From positions 1-53,937 of the forward strand of contig NZ_MAPV01000026.1 of assembly GCF_001700505.1 (NCBI RefSeq): 53,937 nucleotides of DNA, written 5' to 3'. The DNA comes from Streptomyces mutomycini (GTDB lineage: Bacteria > Actinomycetota > Actinomycetes > Streptomycetales > Streptomycetaceae). This document shows, piece after piece, positions 1-10,325 of the stretch; within the stretch, counting starts at the first letter, position 1; every line of letters begins with the position of its first letter. Made by a program: the position numbers and the translations under genes. The notes under the pieces were generated by a model, which saw only the letters and a list, made by a program, of their open reading frames with translations, was not told where the DNA came from and made no database searches.

Positions 1-370
1 CGACAGGGGCCTCGACGACGGAGGTCTCCGCGGCGGGGGCTTCCTCGGCCTCTTCCTCGGCCGGGGCGGTCTCGACGACCGGCTCCACGACCTCGGCGGC
101 CCGCGGCGCACCCGCCGGAGCGGTCGCCTTACGCACCGCACGGCGACGGGCGCGCGCCGGGGGCGCGGCCTCGGCGGCGGGTTCGGGGGCTTCGTCGGCC
201 GCGGCCGGTACGGCCGCCGTCACGTCCTCGGCGGCGACCGCGTCCGGCGCGCCGGACGGCGGGCCGGCGGGACGGGAAGCGGCGCGGCGCCTGCGGCGCG
301 GCGGCAGCTTGTCCCCGGGGGCGTTGTTCTCTTCGGCGTTTCCGGTCGTGCCGGATTCGTTCTCGTGCAT
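1..370 (-). CDS. rne: Ribonuclease E/G (Rne/Rng family), N-terminal part only
   Basis: Partial gene: only the first 123 codons lie in the window and the catalytic S1/RNase E core would be beyond its left edge. The ATG at 370 follows a GGGAGA ribosome-binding site. The visible protein begins MHENESGTTGNAEENNAPGD, then has an RRRRR block and a long Ala/Glu/Pro-rich stretch, the low-complexity N-terminal extension typical of streptomycete RNase E. The family cleaves single-stranded RNA in mRNA decay and rRNA processing. The identification rests on this extension plus position directly downstream of the radical SAM pair, which is the conserved streptomycete order. No catalytic residue can be seen, so the call depends partly on context. 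Confidence 0.75.
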   Translation of the reverse strand, partial: MHENESGTTGNAEENNAPGDKLPPRRRRRAASRPAGPPSGAPDAVAAEDVTAAVPAAADEAPEPAAEAAPPARARRRAVRKATAPAGAPRAAEVVEPVVETAPAEEEAEEAPAAETSVVEAPV

Positions 371-598
371 GCGGGCGGTTCTCCCGTCGCGCTCCCGGGC
401 GCCACGCCTGATTCCGGTCCGACGCGATTCACACGATGTGCGCGAACCGCCGTCCGGGGCGCGGGCGCCGCACGGGAGCTGATGTCTGGCTCGCCGGTTC
501 CGTACGCTCTGGGCACGGCCTGGCGAAAGTCTTATGGGGCGGTGCGCTGCCCGACCCAGGTGGCTCCCGAGTCCGAGGGCTGCGCTACGACGACCGCC

Positions 599-1420
599 TT
601 ACGCGGAACCTGCACCTTCAGGCGCCGTCGCGGCGGCGGCCGGATCGGCCGTGGAAACGGCCGGGGCTGCCTCGCGGTCGGGCCCGAGCGGGTCGGTCAC
701 CGTGCCGGACTCCTCGTCGAAGAGCCCCTGCGCCAGCCTGGTCACCGCTGCGGGGACCGGCGGCGTTAGGTCGGCCACAGCTCGGAGACCGGACAAGACG
801 TCGTCGGGTCGCACGGCAGGTGTCACGTGCCGCACTACCAGCCGCAGTATCGCACAGGGCCGGTCCCCGGACCTATCAGGCTGTGGATCAAGGGCCTCCA
901 GGCCGGCCACGGCCGCACGGGCGTCGAAGGTCCGCATGCCGTTCTTCGCACGGCGCTGGACCTCGACCACCTCGGCGTCCAGGAAGGCTGCCACGGCCTT
1001 CTCGGCGTCCTGCACGGCGACCCCGTCCAGCCGCATCTCCCATACGGAGGCGGTCAGCCGGTCGGCGAGGCCCGACGTGCGGGCCTCCACCGCGTCGATG
1101 ACGTCGAGGCCCTCGGGCATCGACGCGTCGAGCAGTTCGCGCAGGGTGTCGGGGTCCCGCGCCTCGGTGAGGGCGATCTCGAGGAACTCGGCCTCGCTGC
1201 CCGTGCCCGTCGGGGCGGCGTTGGCGTACGACACCTTCGGGTGAGGGGTGAATCCCGCCGAGTAGGCCATGGGTACCTCGGAGCGGCGCAGCGCCCGCTC
1301 GAAGGCACGCTGGAAGTCACGGTGACTGGTGAACCGGAGGCGGCCCCGCTTGGTGTAGCGCAGTCGGATGCGCTGCACCGCCGGTGCGGGCGGCGGGCCT
1401 TCGGGCTGTCGCTTGCCCAG
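599..1420 (-). CDS. TIGR03936 / DUF2344 radical SAM-linked protein; probable CTG start
   Basis: Protein of about 273 aa. The family core begins QRIRLRYTKRGRLRFTSHRD and continues through GFTPHPKVSYANAAPTGTGSEAE, features of the DUF2344 family, which occurs either fused to or directly next to TIGR03960 radical SAM proteins. Its biochemical role is unknown; a substrate-carrying or partner role is an inference. Start choice: a strong GAGGAG site (1429-1434) sits 8 nt before an in-frame CTG at 1420, giving LGKRQPEGPPPAPAV before the core. The nearest standard start, GTG at 1378 (259 aa), has no ribosome-binding site. The frame stays open upstream to 1765, but that part has no family character. 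It lies between the repeat membrane protein and rne on the same strand and may share their transcript. Confidence 0.85.
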   Translation of the reverse strand: MGKRQPEGPPPAPAVQRIRLRYTKRGRLRFTSHRDFQRAFERALRRSEVPMAYSAGFTPHPKVSYANAAPTGTGSEAEFLEIALTEARDPDTLRELLDASMPEGLDVIDAVEARTSGLADRLTASVWEMRLDGVAVQDAEKAVAAFLDAEVVEVQRRAKNGMRTFDARAAVAGLEALDPQPDRSGDRPCAILRLVVRHVTPAVRPDDVLSGLRAVADLTPPVPAAVTRLAQGLFDEESGTVTDPLGPDREAAPAVSTADPAAAATAPEGAGSA

Positions 1421-1502
1421 TGGTTCTTCTCCTCGGTGCGGGGCGGCCGCGGTGGCGGACCGCCCACGAAGTACAGGGGGTGCCCCGGGGTGCCCCTCCG
1501 GC

Positions 1503-2561
1503 TCACCCCCGTTCGACGTTTTCGACGTCGAGCAGGGAGATCTCGGATACGGGCGCCACGCTGGGGACAGTCGTTGTCCTACCCAGGGTACGCGCAGCGG
1601 ACCCTTCGAGTTCCCGCGCGTCCGCGACCTGGGGCCTTCCCAGCAGGGCACGCCATGCGTCCCTGCGCGCCGCACGGAAGGTCTCGCGGGCCGAGGCCAG
1701 GGCGCCGCGGGCCGCGCGCCCCGCCTCGAGCGCGGCCTGCCTGGTGGGAGCCCAGACCGCGTCACGCAGGAAGTGCCCCACCGGGGTGCACACCGCGCGG
1801 TAGACCCAGGTCACCGGCGCACCGGCCAGGTGCCACGCCAGCCAGGCCAGCACGCGGCCGACGGCGCGCGAGATGAACCCGGCGATCCGCCAGGCGACAC
1901 CGACGGCAGCCACGATTTCCCGCCCCAACGGGGCCAGGACACACCGGTACACCCACCCGAGAGGCAGCACGAACAGCGTCATGACCAGCCACACGACACC
2001 GGACCGGAGCCCCCGCCCGGCCGTCCGGAGCGTCCACGTGACGCCGTGCCCCACCGGCGTCAGCACATACCGGTACACCCACACGCCGGGCAGTACGAGG
2101 AGGTGCGTGACGAGCCAGTGCGCTCCGGTCCCGACCGGTTTCAGAAGGTACCGCCACACGCCGGCCGCCGGCCACACCAGGAGGACGGTGACGAGCGCGG
2201 TCACCGCGGGGACGAGCAGCCTGTCGTACAGCCACCGCAGACCGTGTCCGGCCGGGGTCAGCAGTGCCCGGTGGAGCCACACCAGCGGGACGACGACGCC
2301 GTAGCGGGCGACCGGGACGGCCACGTAGCGCCAGAGGCCCACCCAGGGCCGGACCAGGAGGGCCAAGGCCAGCCACACCAGAGCCCGTCCGACCGGGGCC
2401 AGCACCTGGTCGTACACCCACTGCAGCGCCCTCCCCAGGGGACGCAGCAGCACCCGCTCCAGGGCGCGGCCTCCCACGACGAGGAGATCCCACAGCATGC
2501 GGACCGGCAGGACGAGCACCAGCACCACGATCCGCACCGGCATCCTGACGAGGGTGGTCAC
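1503..2561 (-). CDS. Uncharacterised membrane protein with nine copies of a short proline-centred repeat
   Basis: About 352 aa from a GTG preceded by GGGGAGGG. An ATG at 2615 in the same frame has its GGAGG only one base away, so it is less likely. I recognise no characterised family. The chain is strongly hydrophobic from about residue 4 to 270. It contains nine copies of a roughly 14-residue unit of the form [VL]-[YWH]-[DR]-x-[VL]-[LV]-x-P-[VLA]-G-x-x-x-W, with prolines at about 41, 56, 83, 103, 118, 142, 169, 211 and 260. Hydrophobic segments separate several units. A basic, alanine-rich helical stretch (270-330) and an acidic tail ending SEISLLDVENVERG follow. It is flanked by the radical SAM gene and its partner, which usually work together, so a shared role is possible but unproven. 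Confidence 0.7.
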   Translation of the reverse strand: MTTLVRMPVRIVVLVLVLPVRMLWDLLVVGGRALERVLLRPLGRALQWVYDQVLAPVGRALVWLALALLVRPWVGLWRYVAVPVARYGVVVPLVWLHRALLTPAGHGLRWLYDRLLVPAVTALVTVLLVWPAAGVWRYLLKPVGTGAHWLVTHLLVLPGVWVYRYVLTPVGHGVTWTLRTAGRGLRSGVVWLVMTLFVLPLGWVYRCVLAPLGREIVAAVGVAWRIAGFISRAVGRVLAWLAWHLAGAPVTWVYRAVCTPVGHFLRDAVWAPTRQAALEAGRAARGALASARETFRAARRDAWRALLGRPQVADARELEGSAARTLGRTTTVPSVAPVSEISLLDVENVERG

Positions 2562-2630
2562 GCAGCCCTCCCCGCCCTCGTGGGGCGGGGGCGGGCCGTG
2601 CTTCTCGAGGTCCATGCCTCCAACGACGCG

Positions 2631-2666
2631 GAACGCCCGGCCCGGAGTTGACCGGACCGGGCGTTC
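2631..2666 (-). terminator. Hairpin terminator of the radical SAM gene
   Basis: Two 15-nt arms (2631-2645 and 2652-2666) pair with one mismatch around a 6-nt loop. The hairpin lies about 25 bp past the stop codon of the TIGR03960 gene and upstream of the repeat membrane protein, so the latter probably has its own promoter or depends on readthrough. Confidence 0.75.
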
Positions 2667-2691
2667 GTCACCGGGCTGTTACGCGGAAGGT

Positions 2692-4617
<1,926 letters not shown>

Positions 4618-4667
4618 CTGAGGACCTTCGTAGCTGGCAGGGGTGACCACCAAGCGTAACCCGGTGC

Positions 4668-6197
4668 TCAGCCCTTCAGTGCCGCGCGCAGTCCGGGGCG
4701 CGACGCCCGCGCCCAGACATCGGGCAGTTCGCGCTCCCGCGCCTCCGCCGCCGCTTCCTCCCGGCCGTACAGGAGTCCCCAGGTGAACGCGGACTCCCCC
4801 GCGCCGTGTGCCTGGACCGCCAGGGTGCGCAGGGCGTCCCGTGCGACGACGCTGTCCTGGTGGTCGCCGAGGAGCGACTGCACGGACTTCATCCGCTTGG
4901 CGAACCTCTTGGCGGGCTTCCCCAGGGCCGGCCTGGCGGCCTCGGCGGCGTAACGGACGCGTTTGGCGGCCTTGCGCGCCTCGTGCATGGCCGTGTCGCG
5001 CTCCTCGCCCGGCGGCTGTTCCAGGGCGTGGGAGACACGGGTGGCCAGGCGGTCGTAGTCCTTGAGCACGGCGCCGGCCAGGGTGTCCCGCGGTGCCCGC
5101 TTCGCGGCGGGGCGAAGGGGCGGCTCGGCGAGGAGGGCGTCCAGGGAGTCCAGCAGGGCCAGATAGCGCCCCCCGTCGAGCACGGAGACGACCCGCCGTC
5201 GCGATCCGGTGCGCCCGGCCACGGAGGTGAGCTGCAGCCGTGCGCTCACGGGGCCGAGCAGCAGGGTGTCGGGCAGTCCGGCGACGTGGGCGCGGAGCCG
5301 TGCGTCGAGGACCTCCCGGTCGCGCTCGACCCCGAGCTCGGCGGCGAGCCACTTCAGCTCGTCCCGGAGCGGGTCGGTGGCGGTCCGGTCGAGTATCGCG
5401 CGGTACGTCCTGAAGGCGCTGCGCAGCCGTCGGGTGGCGACCCGCATACGGTGCACGCTGTCGGGCAGGTCCCGGCGTACGGCGGGGTCGAGCTCGACGA
5501 GGGCCGCGACCTGGCGGCGCAGGTAGGCGAGTACGTGGTCACCCGCGGTGCGCGGCGGAGGTTCTTCCTTCTTCGTCCGCCGGCGCTTTTCCGGGGCGGT
5601 CTCGGCCAGGGCCCTGGAGAGCTTGGACGGCGCGGCCGAGGGCCGGACCCCGGCCTTGCGCAGCCGGCGTTCGACGGTGTCGAGGAAGGCGGGGTCGCCG
5701 TCGTCGGCCAGCTCGACCTCCATCTCCGTCCATGCCGAGGTCGTGCCGTGCCCGTCCTCGGTGAGGCGCTCCGCGAGGACCTCGTCGACGCTCAGCTCGG
5801 CGAGGAGTTCCCCGTCCTCGTCGAGGAGGTGGTGGACGTCCCGGGAGGAGAGGATCCGCACGACGGGGATCACCGGGGTGTCCCGTACTCGGGAACGGAG
5901 CAGCTCGCCGAGGGCCGGCGGCAGGGTGTCGGTGAGGGGGGCCTGGATCTCGTCGCGGACGCCGGCGGAGACCGGGATCTTGAGGTGCCATCCGGCGTCG
6001 TCCCCGCCCGTTCTGCGGCGGAGCGTGAGGGAGTCGGCGGCCAGCCGGAAATCCTCGGTGTCGTAGTAGACGGCGTCGAGCTCTCTGAGGCCGCGGTGGA
6101 CGACGGCCGAGACCCCGGCCGCGCGGGTCAGGTCGGGCAGCCGGGTTTCGGGAGTCGCTTCGTACTTTCGCTCGACCTCACGTTTGGAGTCCGCCAT
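4668..6197 (-). CDS. CYTH and CHAD domain-containing protein
   Basis: 509 aa, starting MADSKREVERKYE. The E-x-E-x-K signature of CYTH/triphosphate-tunnel enzymes is at the N-terminus (EVERKYE), and the CYTH domain covers about residues 1-200. A charged linker (EKRRRTKKEEPP) leads into an alpha-helical CHAD domain (about 220-505) with conserved His/Arg-rich motifs such as DSVHRMRVATRRLRSAFRTYR and MHEARKAAKRVRYAAEAARP. CYTH domains hydrolyse or bind triphosphates, and CHAD domains bind inorganic polyphosphate, so a role in polyphosphate handling is likely. It is cytoplasmic, and there are about 50 bp between it and the TIGR03960 start downstream. Confidence 0.93.
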   Translation of the reverse strand: MADSKREVERKYEATPETRLPDLTRAAGVSAVVHRGLRELDAVYYDTEDFRLAADSLTLRRRTGGDDAGWHLKIPVSAGVRDEIQAPLTDTLPPALGELLRSRVRDTPVIPVVRILSSRDVHHLLDEDGELLAELSVDEVLAERLTEDGHGTTSAWTEMEVELADDGDPAFLDTVERRLRKAGVRPSAAPSKLSRALAETAPEKRRRTKKEEPPPRTAGDHVLAYLRRQVAALVELDPAVRRDLPDSVHRMRVATRRLRSAFRTYRAILDRTATDPLRDELKWLAAELGVERDREVLDARLRAHVAGLPDTLLLGPVSARLQLTSVAGRTGSRRRVVSVLDGGRYLALLDSLDALLAEPPLRPAAKRAPRDTLAGAVLKDYDRLATRVSHALEQPPGEERDTAMHEARKAAKRVRYAAEAARPALGKPAKRFAKRMKSVQSLLGDHQDSVVARDALRTLAVQAHGAGESAFTWGLLYGREEAAAEARERELPDVWARASRPGLRAALKG

Positions 6198-6248
6198 AGG
6201 ACGAATCTATCCGCGATGGGCGCGGATATGCAGGGCGGAGCGAAGTCC

Positions 6249-7442
6249 TCAGGCGGACATCGGGCGTTGGACCTTGATCGACTGCAGCAGTCCGACCGCC
6301 ACCCACACGGCGAACATCGACGAGCCTCCGTACGACACGAACGGCAGCGGGAGTCCGGCCACCGGCATGATCCCGAGGGTCATCCCGATGTTCTCGAAGG
6401 ACTGGAAGGCGAACCAGGCGATGATGCCGCTGGCCACGACCGTCCCGTACAGCTCGGTCGTCCCGTGGGCGATTCGGCAGGCGCGCCACATGACCACGCC
6501 GAGCAGGACGATGATCAGCCCGGCTCCGAGGAAGCCGAGCTCCTCGCCCGCGACGGTGAAGACGAAGTCGGTCTGCTGTTCGGGGACGAACTGGCCGGTC
6601 GTCTGGGATCCGTTGAAGAGCCCGGTGCCCGTGAGTCCGCCGGAGCCGATGGCGATACGCGCCTGGTTGGTGTTGTAGCCGACGCCTGCCGGGTCGAGTG
6701 CCGGGTTGGCGAAGGCCGCGAAGCGGGCGATCTGGTAGTCGTCGAGCACACCGAGCTGCCATACGGCCACCGCACCGGCCGTGCCCGCGCCGAGGAGCCC
6801 GAAGACCCACCGGTTGGACGCGCCGGAGGCGAGGAGGACACCGAGGACGATCACGGCCATGACCATGACGGAACCGAGGTCGGGCATGAGCATGACGACG
6901 GCCATGGGGACGACCGCGAGGCCCAGCGCCTTGGCGACGGTGCGATGGTCGGGATGGGGCTGGTCGCCCGCGTCCACTCGGGCGGCGAGCAGCATCGCCA
7001 TGCCGAGGATGATCGTGATCTTGGTGAACTCGGAGGGCTGGATCGAGAAGCCGGCCGGAAGCTTGATCCACGCGTGGGCACCGTTGATCGTGGTGCCGAG
7101 CGGAGTGAGGACGGCCATGACCAGCAGCACCGAGATGCCGTAGAGGATCGGGACGGCACCGCGCAGCGTGCGGTGTCCGAGCCAGATCGTGCCGATCATC
7201 AGGGCGAGGCCGATGCCGGTGTTCATGGCGTGCCGGAAGAGGAAGAAGTACGGGTCGCCCTGGGTGAGGTGGTCGCGGTTGCGGGTCGCGGACCAGACGA
7301 GCAGCGAGCCGAGGAAGGAGAGCGCGAGAGCTGCTCCGAGCAGCGGCCAGTCCAGCCGCCGGGCGACGGAGTCGCGGGCGGTCAGTTTGGCCCAGGAGCC
7401 CTGCTCGGGGGCGTAGCGGGATACGGAGAATCCGCCTGCCAT
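6249..7442 (-). CDS. rodA: RodA/FtsW/SpoVE-type peptidoglycan glycosyltransferase
   Basis: 397 aa SEDS-family membrane protein with about ten transmembrane helices, polymerising lipid II into glycan strands together with the class B PBP encoded just upstream. Visible family motifs are INGAHAWIKLPAGFSIQPSE (about 120-138), the catalytic aspartate region PEQQTDFVF (D292) and GLPLPFVSYGGSS near the C-terminus. The ATG at 7442 overlaps the mrdA stop codon as TGATG, so the two are probably translationally coupled. The S. coelicolor orthologue is known as sfr. A longer frame opening at 7787 lies inside mrdA in another frame and is ignored. Confidence 0.95.
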   Translation of the reverse strand: MAGGFSVSRYAPEQGSWAKLTARDSVARRLDWPLLGAALALSFLGSLLVWSATRNRDHLTQGDPYFFLFRHAMNTGIGLALMIGTIWLGHRTLRGAVPILYGISVLLVMAVLTPLGTTINGAHAWIKLPAGFSIQPSEFTKITIILGMAMLLAARVDAGDQPHPDHRTVAKALGLAVVPMAVVMLMPDLGSVMVMAVIVLGVLLASGASNRWVFGLLGAGTAGAVAVWQLGVLDDYQIARFAAFANPALDPAGVGYNTNQARIAIGSGGLTGTGLFNGSQTTGQFVPEQQTDFVFTVAGEELGFLGAGLIIVLLGVVMWRACRIAHGTTELYGTVVASGIIAWFAFQSFENIGMTLGIMPVAGLPLPFVSYGGSSMFAVWVAVGLLQSIKVQRPMSA

Positions 7443-9661
7443 CAGGGCCGCCTCCCTGTCGTCGCCGGTGAACCGGTGAGCCCCGGCTGACCCGAGGGCT
7501 GCGGCAGCACGAACTCGGGACCGGCCTCCTGGCCTTCGGGCTGCGCCGGCCGCGGGTCGTAGGGCCTGACCTTCGGTGCGTAGATCGAGCCGTCGGGCTG
7601 GATCGTCGGCAGCGCCTTCTGGGGCTTGGGGAGCAGGGCCTTCTTCACATCCTGGTTCCCCTCTGCGTCGAGCCCGTAGATCGCGTCGTAGATCTTGCGG
7701 ACGGCGGGCCCGGAGGCGCCCGACCCGGTGCCGCCCTGGGAGATCGTCATGACGATGGTGTAGTCGTCGGTGTAGGTCGCGAACCACGAGGTGGTCTGCT
7801 TGCCGTAGACCTGCGCGGTACCGGTCTTGGCGTGCATCGGGATCTTGTCCTGCGGCCAGCCGCCGAACCGCCAGGCTGCGGTGCCTCCGGGCTCGACGAC
7901 CGAGCGCAGACCCTTGTCAAGGTCCTTGACGGTCTGGGCGTCGACCGGCAGCTTCCCCCGGGCCTTGGGCTTGATCTCCTGGACTGTCTTGCCGTCCGGG
8001 CTGATCACGGCCTTGCCGACGGTGGGCTCGTAGAGGGTGCCGCCGTTGCTGATCGCGGCGTAGGCGGTGGCCATCTGGATGGGGGTGACGAGGACGTCAC
8101 CCTGGCCGATGGCGTAGTTGATGCTGTCGTACGCCTTCAACTGGTTGCCTTCGAGGCAGCTCTCATAGGCGATCTGCTGCACGTAGGTGCCTCCCTTCTT
8201 GCCCTCCTTGCACCAGGCGTCCTTGTTCGCCTTCCAGAAGTCCTGCTTCCAGTTCCGGTCGGGGATGCGGCCCTTGACCTCGTTCGGCAGGTCGATGCCG
8301 GTCTCGGCGCCCAGCCCGAAGTCACGGGCGGTCCGGTAGAACCAGTCCTTGGCGTCCTTCTTCGGCTTCATACCGCCGTCACGCGCCCACTGCTCGTGGC
8401 CGAGACGGTAGAAGACGGTATTGCAGGAGTACTTGAGCGCGTCGCCGAGGGTGATGGGGCCGTGTCCCTGGGACTCGAAGTTGGCGAAGGTCTGGCTGCC
8501 GAGGCTGTAGGAACTGCTGCAGTCGTAGAGGTCGTCGAAGTCGTGGCCGGCCCGCACGGCGGCGCTCGCCGAGACGACCTTGAAGATGGAACCGGCGGGT
8601 GCCTGACCCTGGATGCCCCGGTTGAGCAGCGGGTAGTTGGACTTCTTGCTGGTGAGCTTGGCGTACTGCTTGCCGGAGATGCCGCCGACCCAGTCGTTGG
8701 GGTCGTAGTCGGGCTGCGAGGCCATGGAGACGACGCGGCCGGTCTTCGACTCCATCACGACGACGGCACCGGAGTCGGCCTCGTACTTACGGCCGGTGAT
8801 CTTGTCGGTCTCCTGGCGGACGGTCTTCATCGCCTGGGCGAGTTCGTACTCGGCCACCGCCTGGATCCGGGCGTCGAGGCTGGTGACGAGGTTGGAGCCG
8901 GGCACCGCCGGGTCGTTCTCCGCCTCACCCATGACGCGGCCGAGGTTGTCGACCTCGTAGCGGGTGACGCCGGCCTTGCCGCGCAGCTCCTTGTCGTACG
9001 TGCGCTCGAGGCCCGAGCGGCCGACCTGGTCGGAGCGCAGGTAGGGCGACGGGCCGTCCTGCGCCTTCTGGATCTCGTCGTCGGTGACGGGCGAGAGGTA
9101 GCCGAGGACCTGTGCGGTCTTCGCCTTGCCGGGTGCTGCGTAGCGGCGTACGGCGGTGGGTTCGGCGGTGATGCCTGGGAAGTCCTCGGCACGCTCCCGG
9201 ATCGTGAGGGCCTGCTGGGTCGTGGCCTCGTCAGTGACCGGGATCGGCTGGTAGGGCGAGCCGTTCCAGCAGGGCTGGGGGGTCTTGGCGTCGCAGAGCC
9301 GGACCTTGTCCCGGACGTCCTGCGCCTTCATGTCCAGGACGTCGGCGAGCCGGGCCAGGACACCGACGCCGTCGTCCTTCATCTTCAGCAGCTCGGTGCG
9401 GCTGGCGGAGACGACGAGCCGGGTCTCGTTGTCGGCGAGCGGCACGCCCCGGGCGTCGAGGATCGAGCCTCGCACGGCGGGCTGGACGACCTGCTGCACT
9501 CCGTTGCCCGCCGCTTCGGCGGTGTACTCGTCGCCGTTGCGGATCTGGAGGTACCAGAGCCGGCCACCGAGCGTCAGGAGCAGGGAGAAGACGAGGACCT
9601 GGATGACGACGAGCCGGATCTGGACCCGCTGGGTCCGCCCCGTCTCCGGAATGTTGCTCAC
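7442..9661 (-). CDS. mrdA: Penicillin-binding protein 2 (class B transpeptidase)
   Basis: 739 aa from a GTG that overlaps the mreD stop (GTGA). It has a short cytoplasmic tail, one transmembrane helix (about 15-35), a dimerisation domain with the typical RGSILDARGVPLADN motif (about 64-78), and a transpeptidase domain with the active-site SxxK at S358-K361 (AGSIFK), SCN at 412-414 and KTG at 612-614. A proline-rich tail follows. It crosslinks peptidoglycan outside the membrane as partner of RodA. Position between mreD and rodA in a tightly packed block argues for one operon governing cell or spore wall synthesis. Confidence 0.96.
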   Translation of the reverse strand: MSNIPETGRTQRVQIRLVVIQVLVFSLLLTLGGRLWYLQIRNGDEYTAEAAGNGVQQVVQPAVRGSILDARGVPLADNETRLVVSASRTELLKMKDDGVGVLARLADVLDMKAQDVRDKVRLCDAKTPQPCWNGSPYQPIPVTDEATTQQALTIRERAEDFPGITAEPTAVRRYAAPGKAKTAQVLGYLSPVTDDEIQKAQDGPSPYLRSDQVGRSGLERTYDKELRGKAGVTRYEVDNLGRVMGEAENDPAVPGSNLVTSLDARIQAVAEYELAQAMKTVRQETDKITGRKYEADSGAVVVMESKTGRVVSMASQPDYDPNDWVGGISGKQYAKLTSKKSNYPLLNRGIQGQAPAGSIFKVVSASAAVRAGHDFDDLYDCSSSYSLGSQTFANFESQGHGPITLGDALKYSCNTVFYRLGHEQWARDGGMKPKKDAKDWFYRTARDFGLGAETGIDLPNEVKGRIPDRNWKQDFWKANKDAWCKEGKKGGTYVQQIAYESCLEGNQLKAYDSINYAIGQGDVLVTPIQMATAYAAISNGGTLYEPTVGKAVISPDGKTVQEIKPKARGKLPVDAQTVKDLDKGLRSVVEPGGTAAWRFGGWPQDKIPMHAKTGTAQVYGKQTTSWFATYTDDYTIVMTISQGGTGSGASGPAVRKIYDAIYGLDAEGNQDVKKALLPKPQKALPTIQPDGSIYAPKVRPYDPRPAQPEGQEAGPEFVLPQPSGQPGLTGSPATTGRRP

Positions 9662-10320
9662 AGTCGCTTGACCCCCTTGATCCTTCCCGCGCGTGCCGCG
9701 CGGCTGCGGGCCGCCCTCAGGCGCATCCCGCCCCGCTGGCTGCCGATCCGCAGCCCGGTGCCGGAGGCCAGCCAGCCGGCGGCGACGTCACCGCCGGTGG
9801 AGCTCTCGGCGACCGGGTCGTTCTCGGTGCGTCTGGCGAGCGCCATGATCAGCGGGACGGTGAACGGCGCGAGGAGCAGGTCGTACACCACCGCGGTGAA
9901 CAGCAGGCTGCCCAGCCCCACATGGCGTGCGGCCGTGTCGCCGACGAGGGAGCCGACACCGGCGTACAGCAGGGTCGATCCGACCGCCGCGGCGAAGACG
10001 AAGGCCATCGGGGTGAACGCCGACTTCAGCCGGCCGTTCTCGGGGCGGGCCATACCGGCGAGGTAGCCGATCAGGCAGAGCACCAGGGCGTAGCGCCCGG
10101 CGGCGTGGTCGGCGGGCGGGGCCAGGTCGGCGAGGAGCCCCGCGCAGAAGCCGATGAGGGCGCCGCTGACGGGCCCGTACACGAAGGCGAGTCCGAGGAC
10201 GACGAGGAGCAGCAGGTCGGGGGTGGCGCCCGGGAGCTGGAGGCGGGCGAGGACGGAGACCTGGATGACGAGGGCGACCACGACGAGGGTGGCGGAGAGC
10301 AGAGTCCGGTTGAAGGGCAT
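9658..10320 (-). CDS. mreD: Rod shape-determining protein MreD
   Basis: 220 aa integral membrane protein with about five or six transmembrane segments in the first 165 residues, starting MPFNRTLLSATLVVVALVIQV. The motif FVYGPVSGALIGFCAGLLADL is typical of MreD. The C-terminal 50 residues are basic and cytoplasmic and longer than in many MreD proteins. It starts 5 bp after mreC ends and overlaps mrdA by 4 bp, consistent with a coupled operon. In streptomycetes the Mre proteins act mainly in spore wall assembly. Confidence 0.94.
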   Translation of the reverse strand: MPFNRTLLSATLVVVALVIQVSVLARLQLPGATPDLLLLVVLGLAFVYGPVSGALIGFCAGLLADLAPPADHAAGRYALVLCLIGYLAGMARPENGRLKSAFTPMAFVFAAAVGSTLLYAGVGSLVGDTAARHVGLGSLLFTAVVYDLLLAPFTVPLIMALARRTENDPVAESSTGGDVAAGWLASGTGLRIGSQRGGMRLRAARSRAARAGRIKGVKRL

Positions 10321-10325
10321 GGGGA

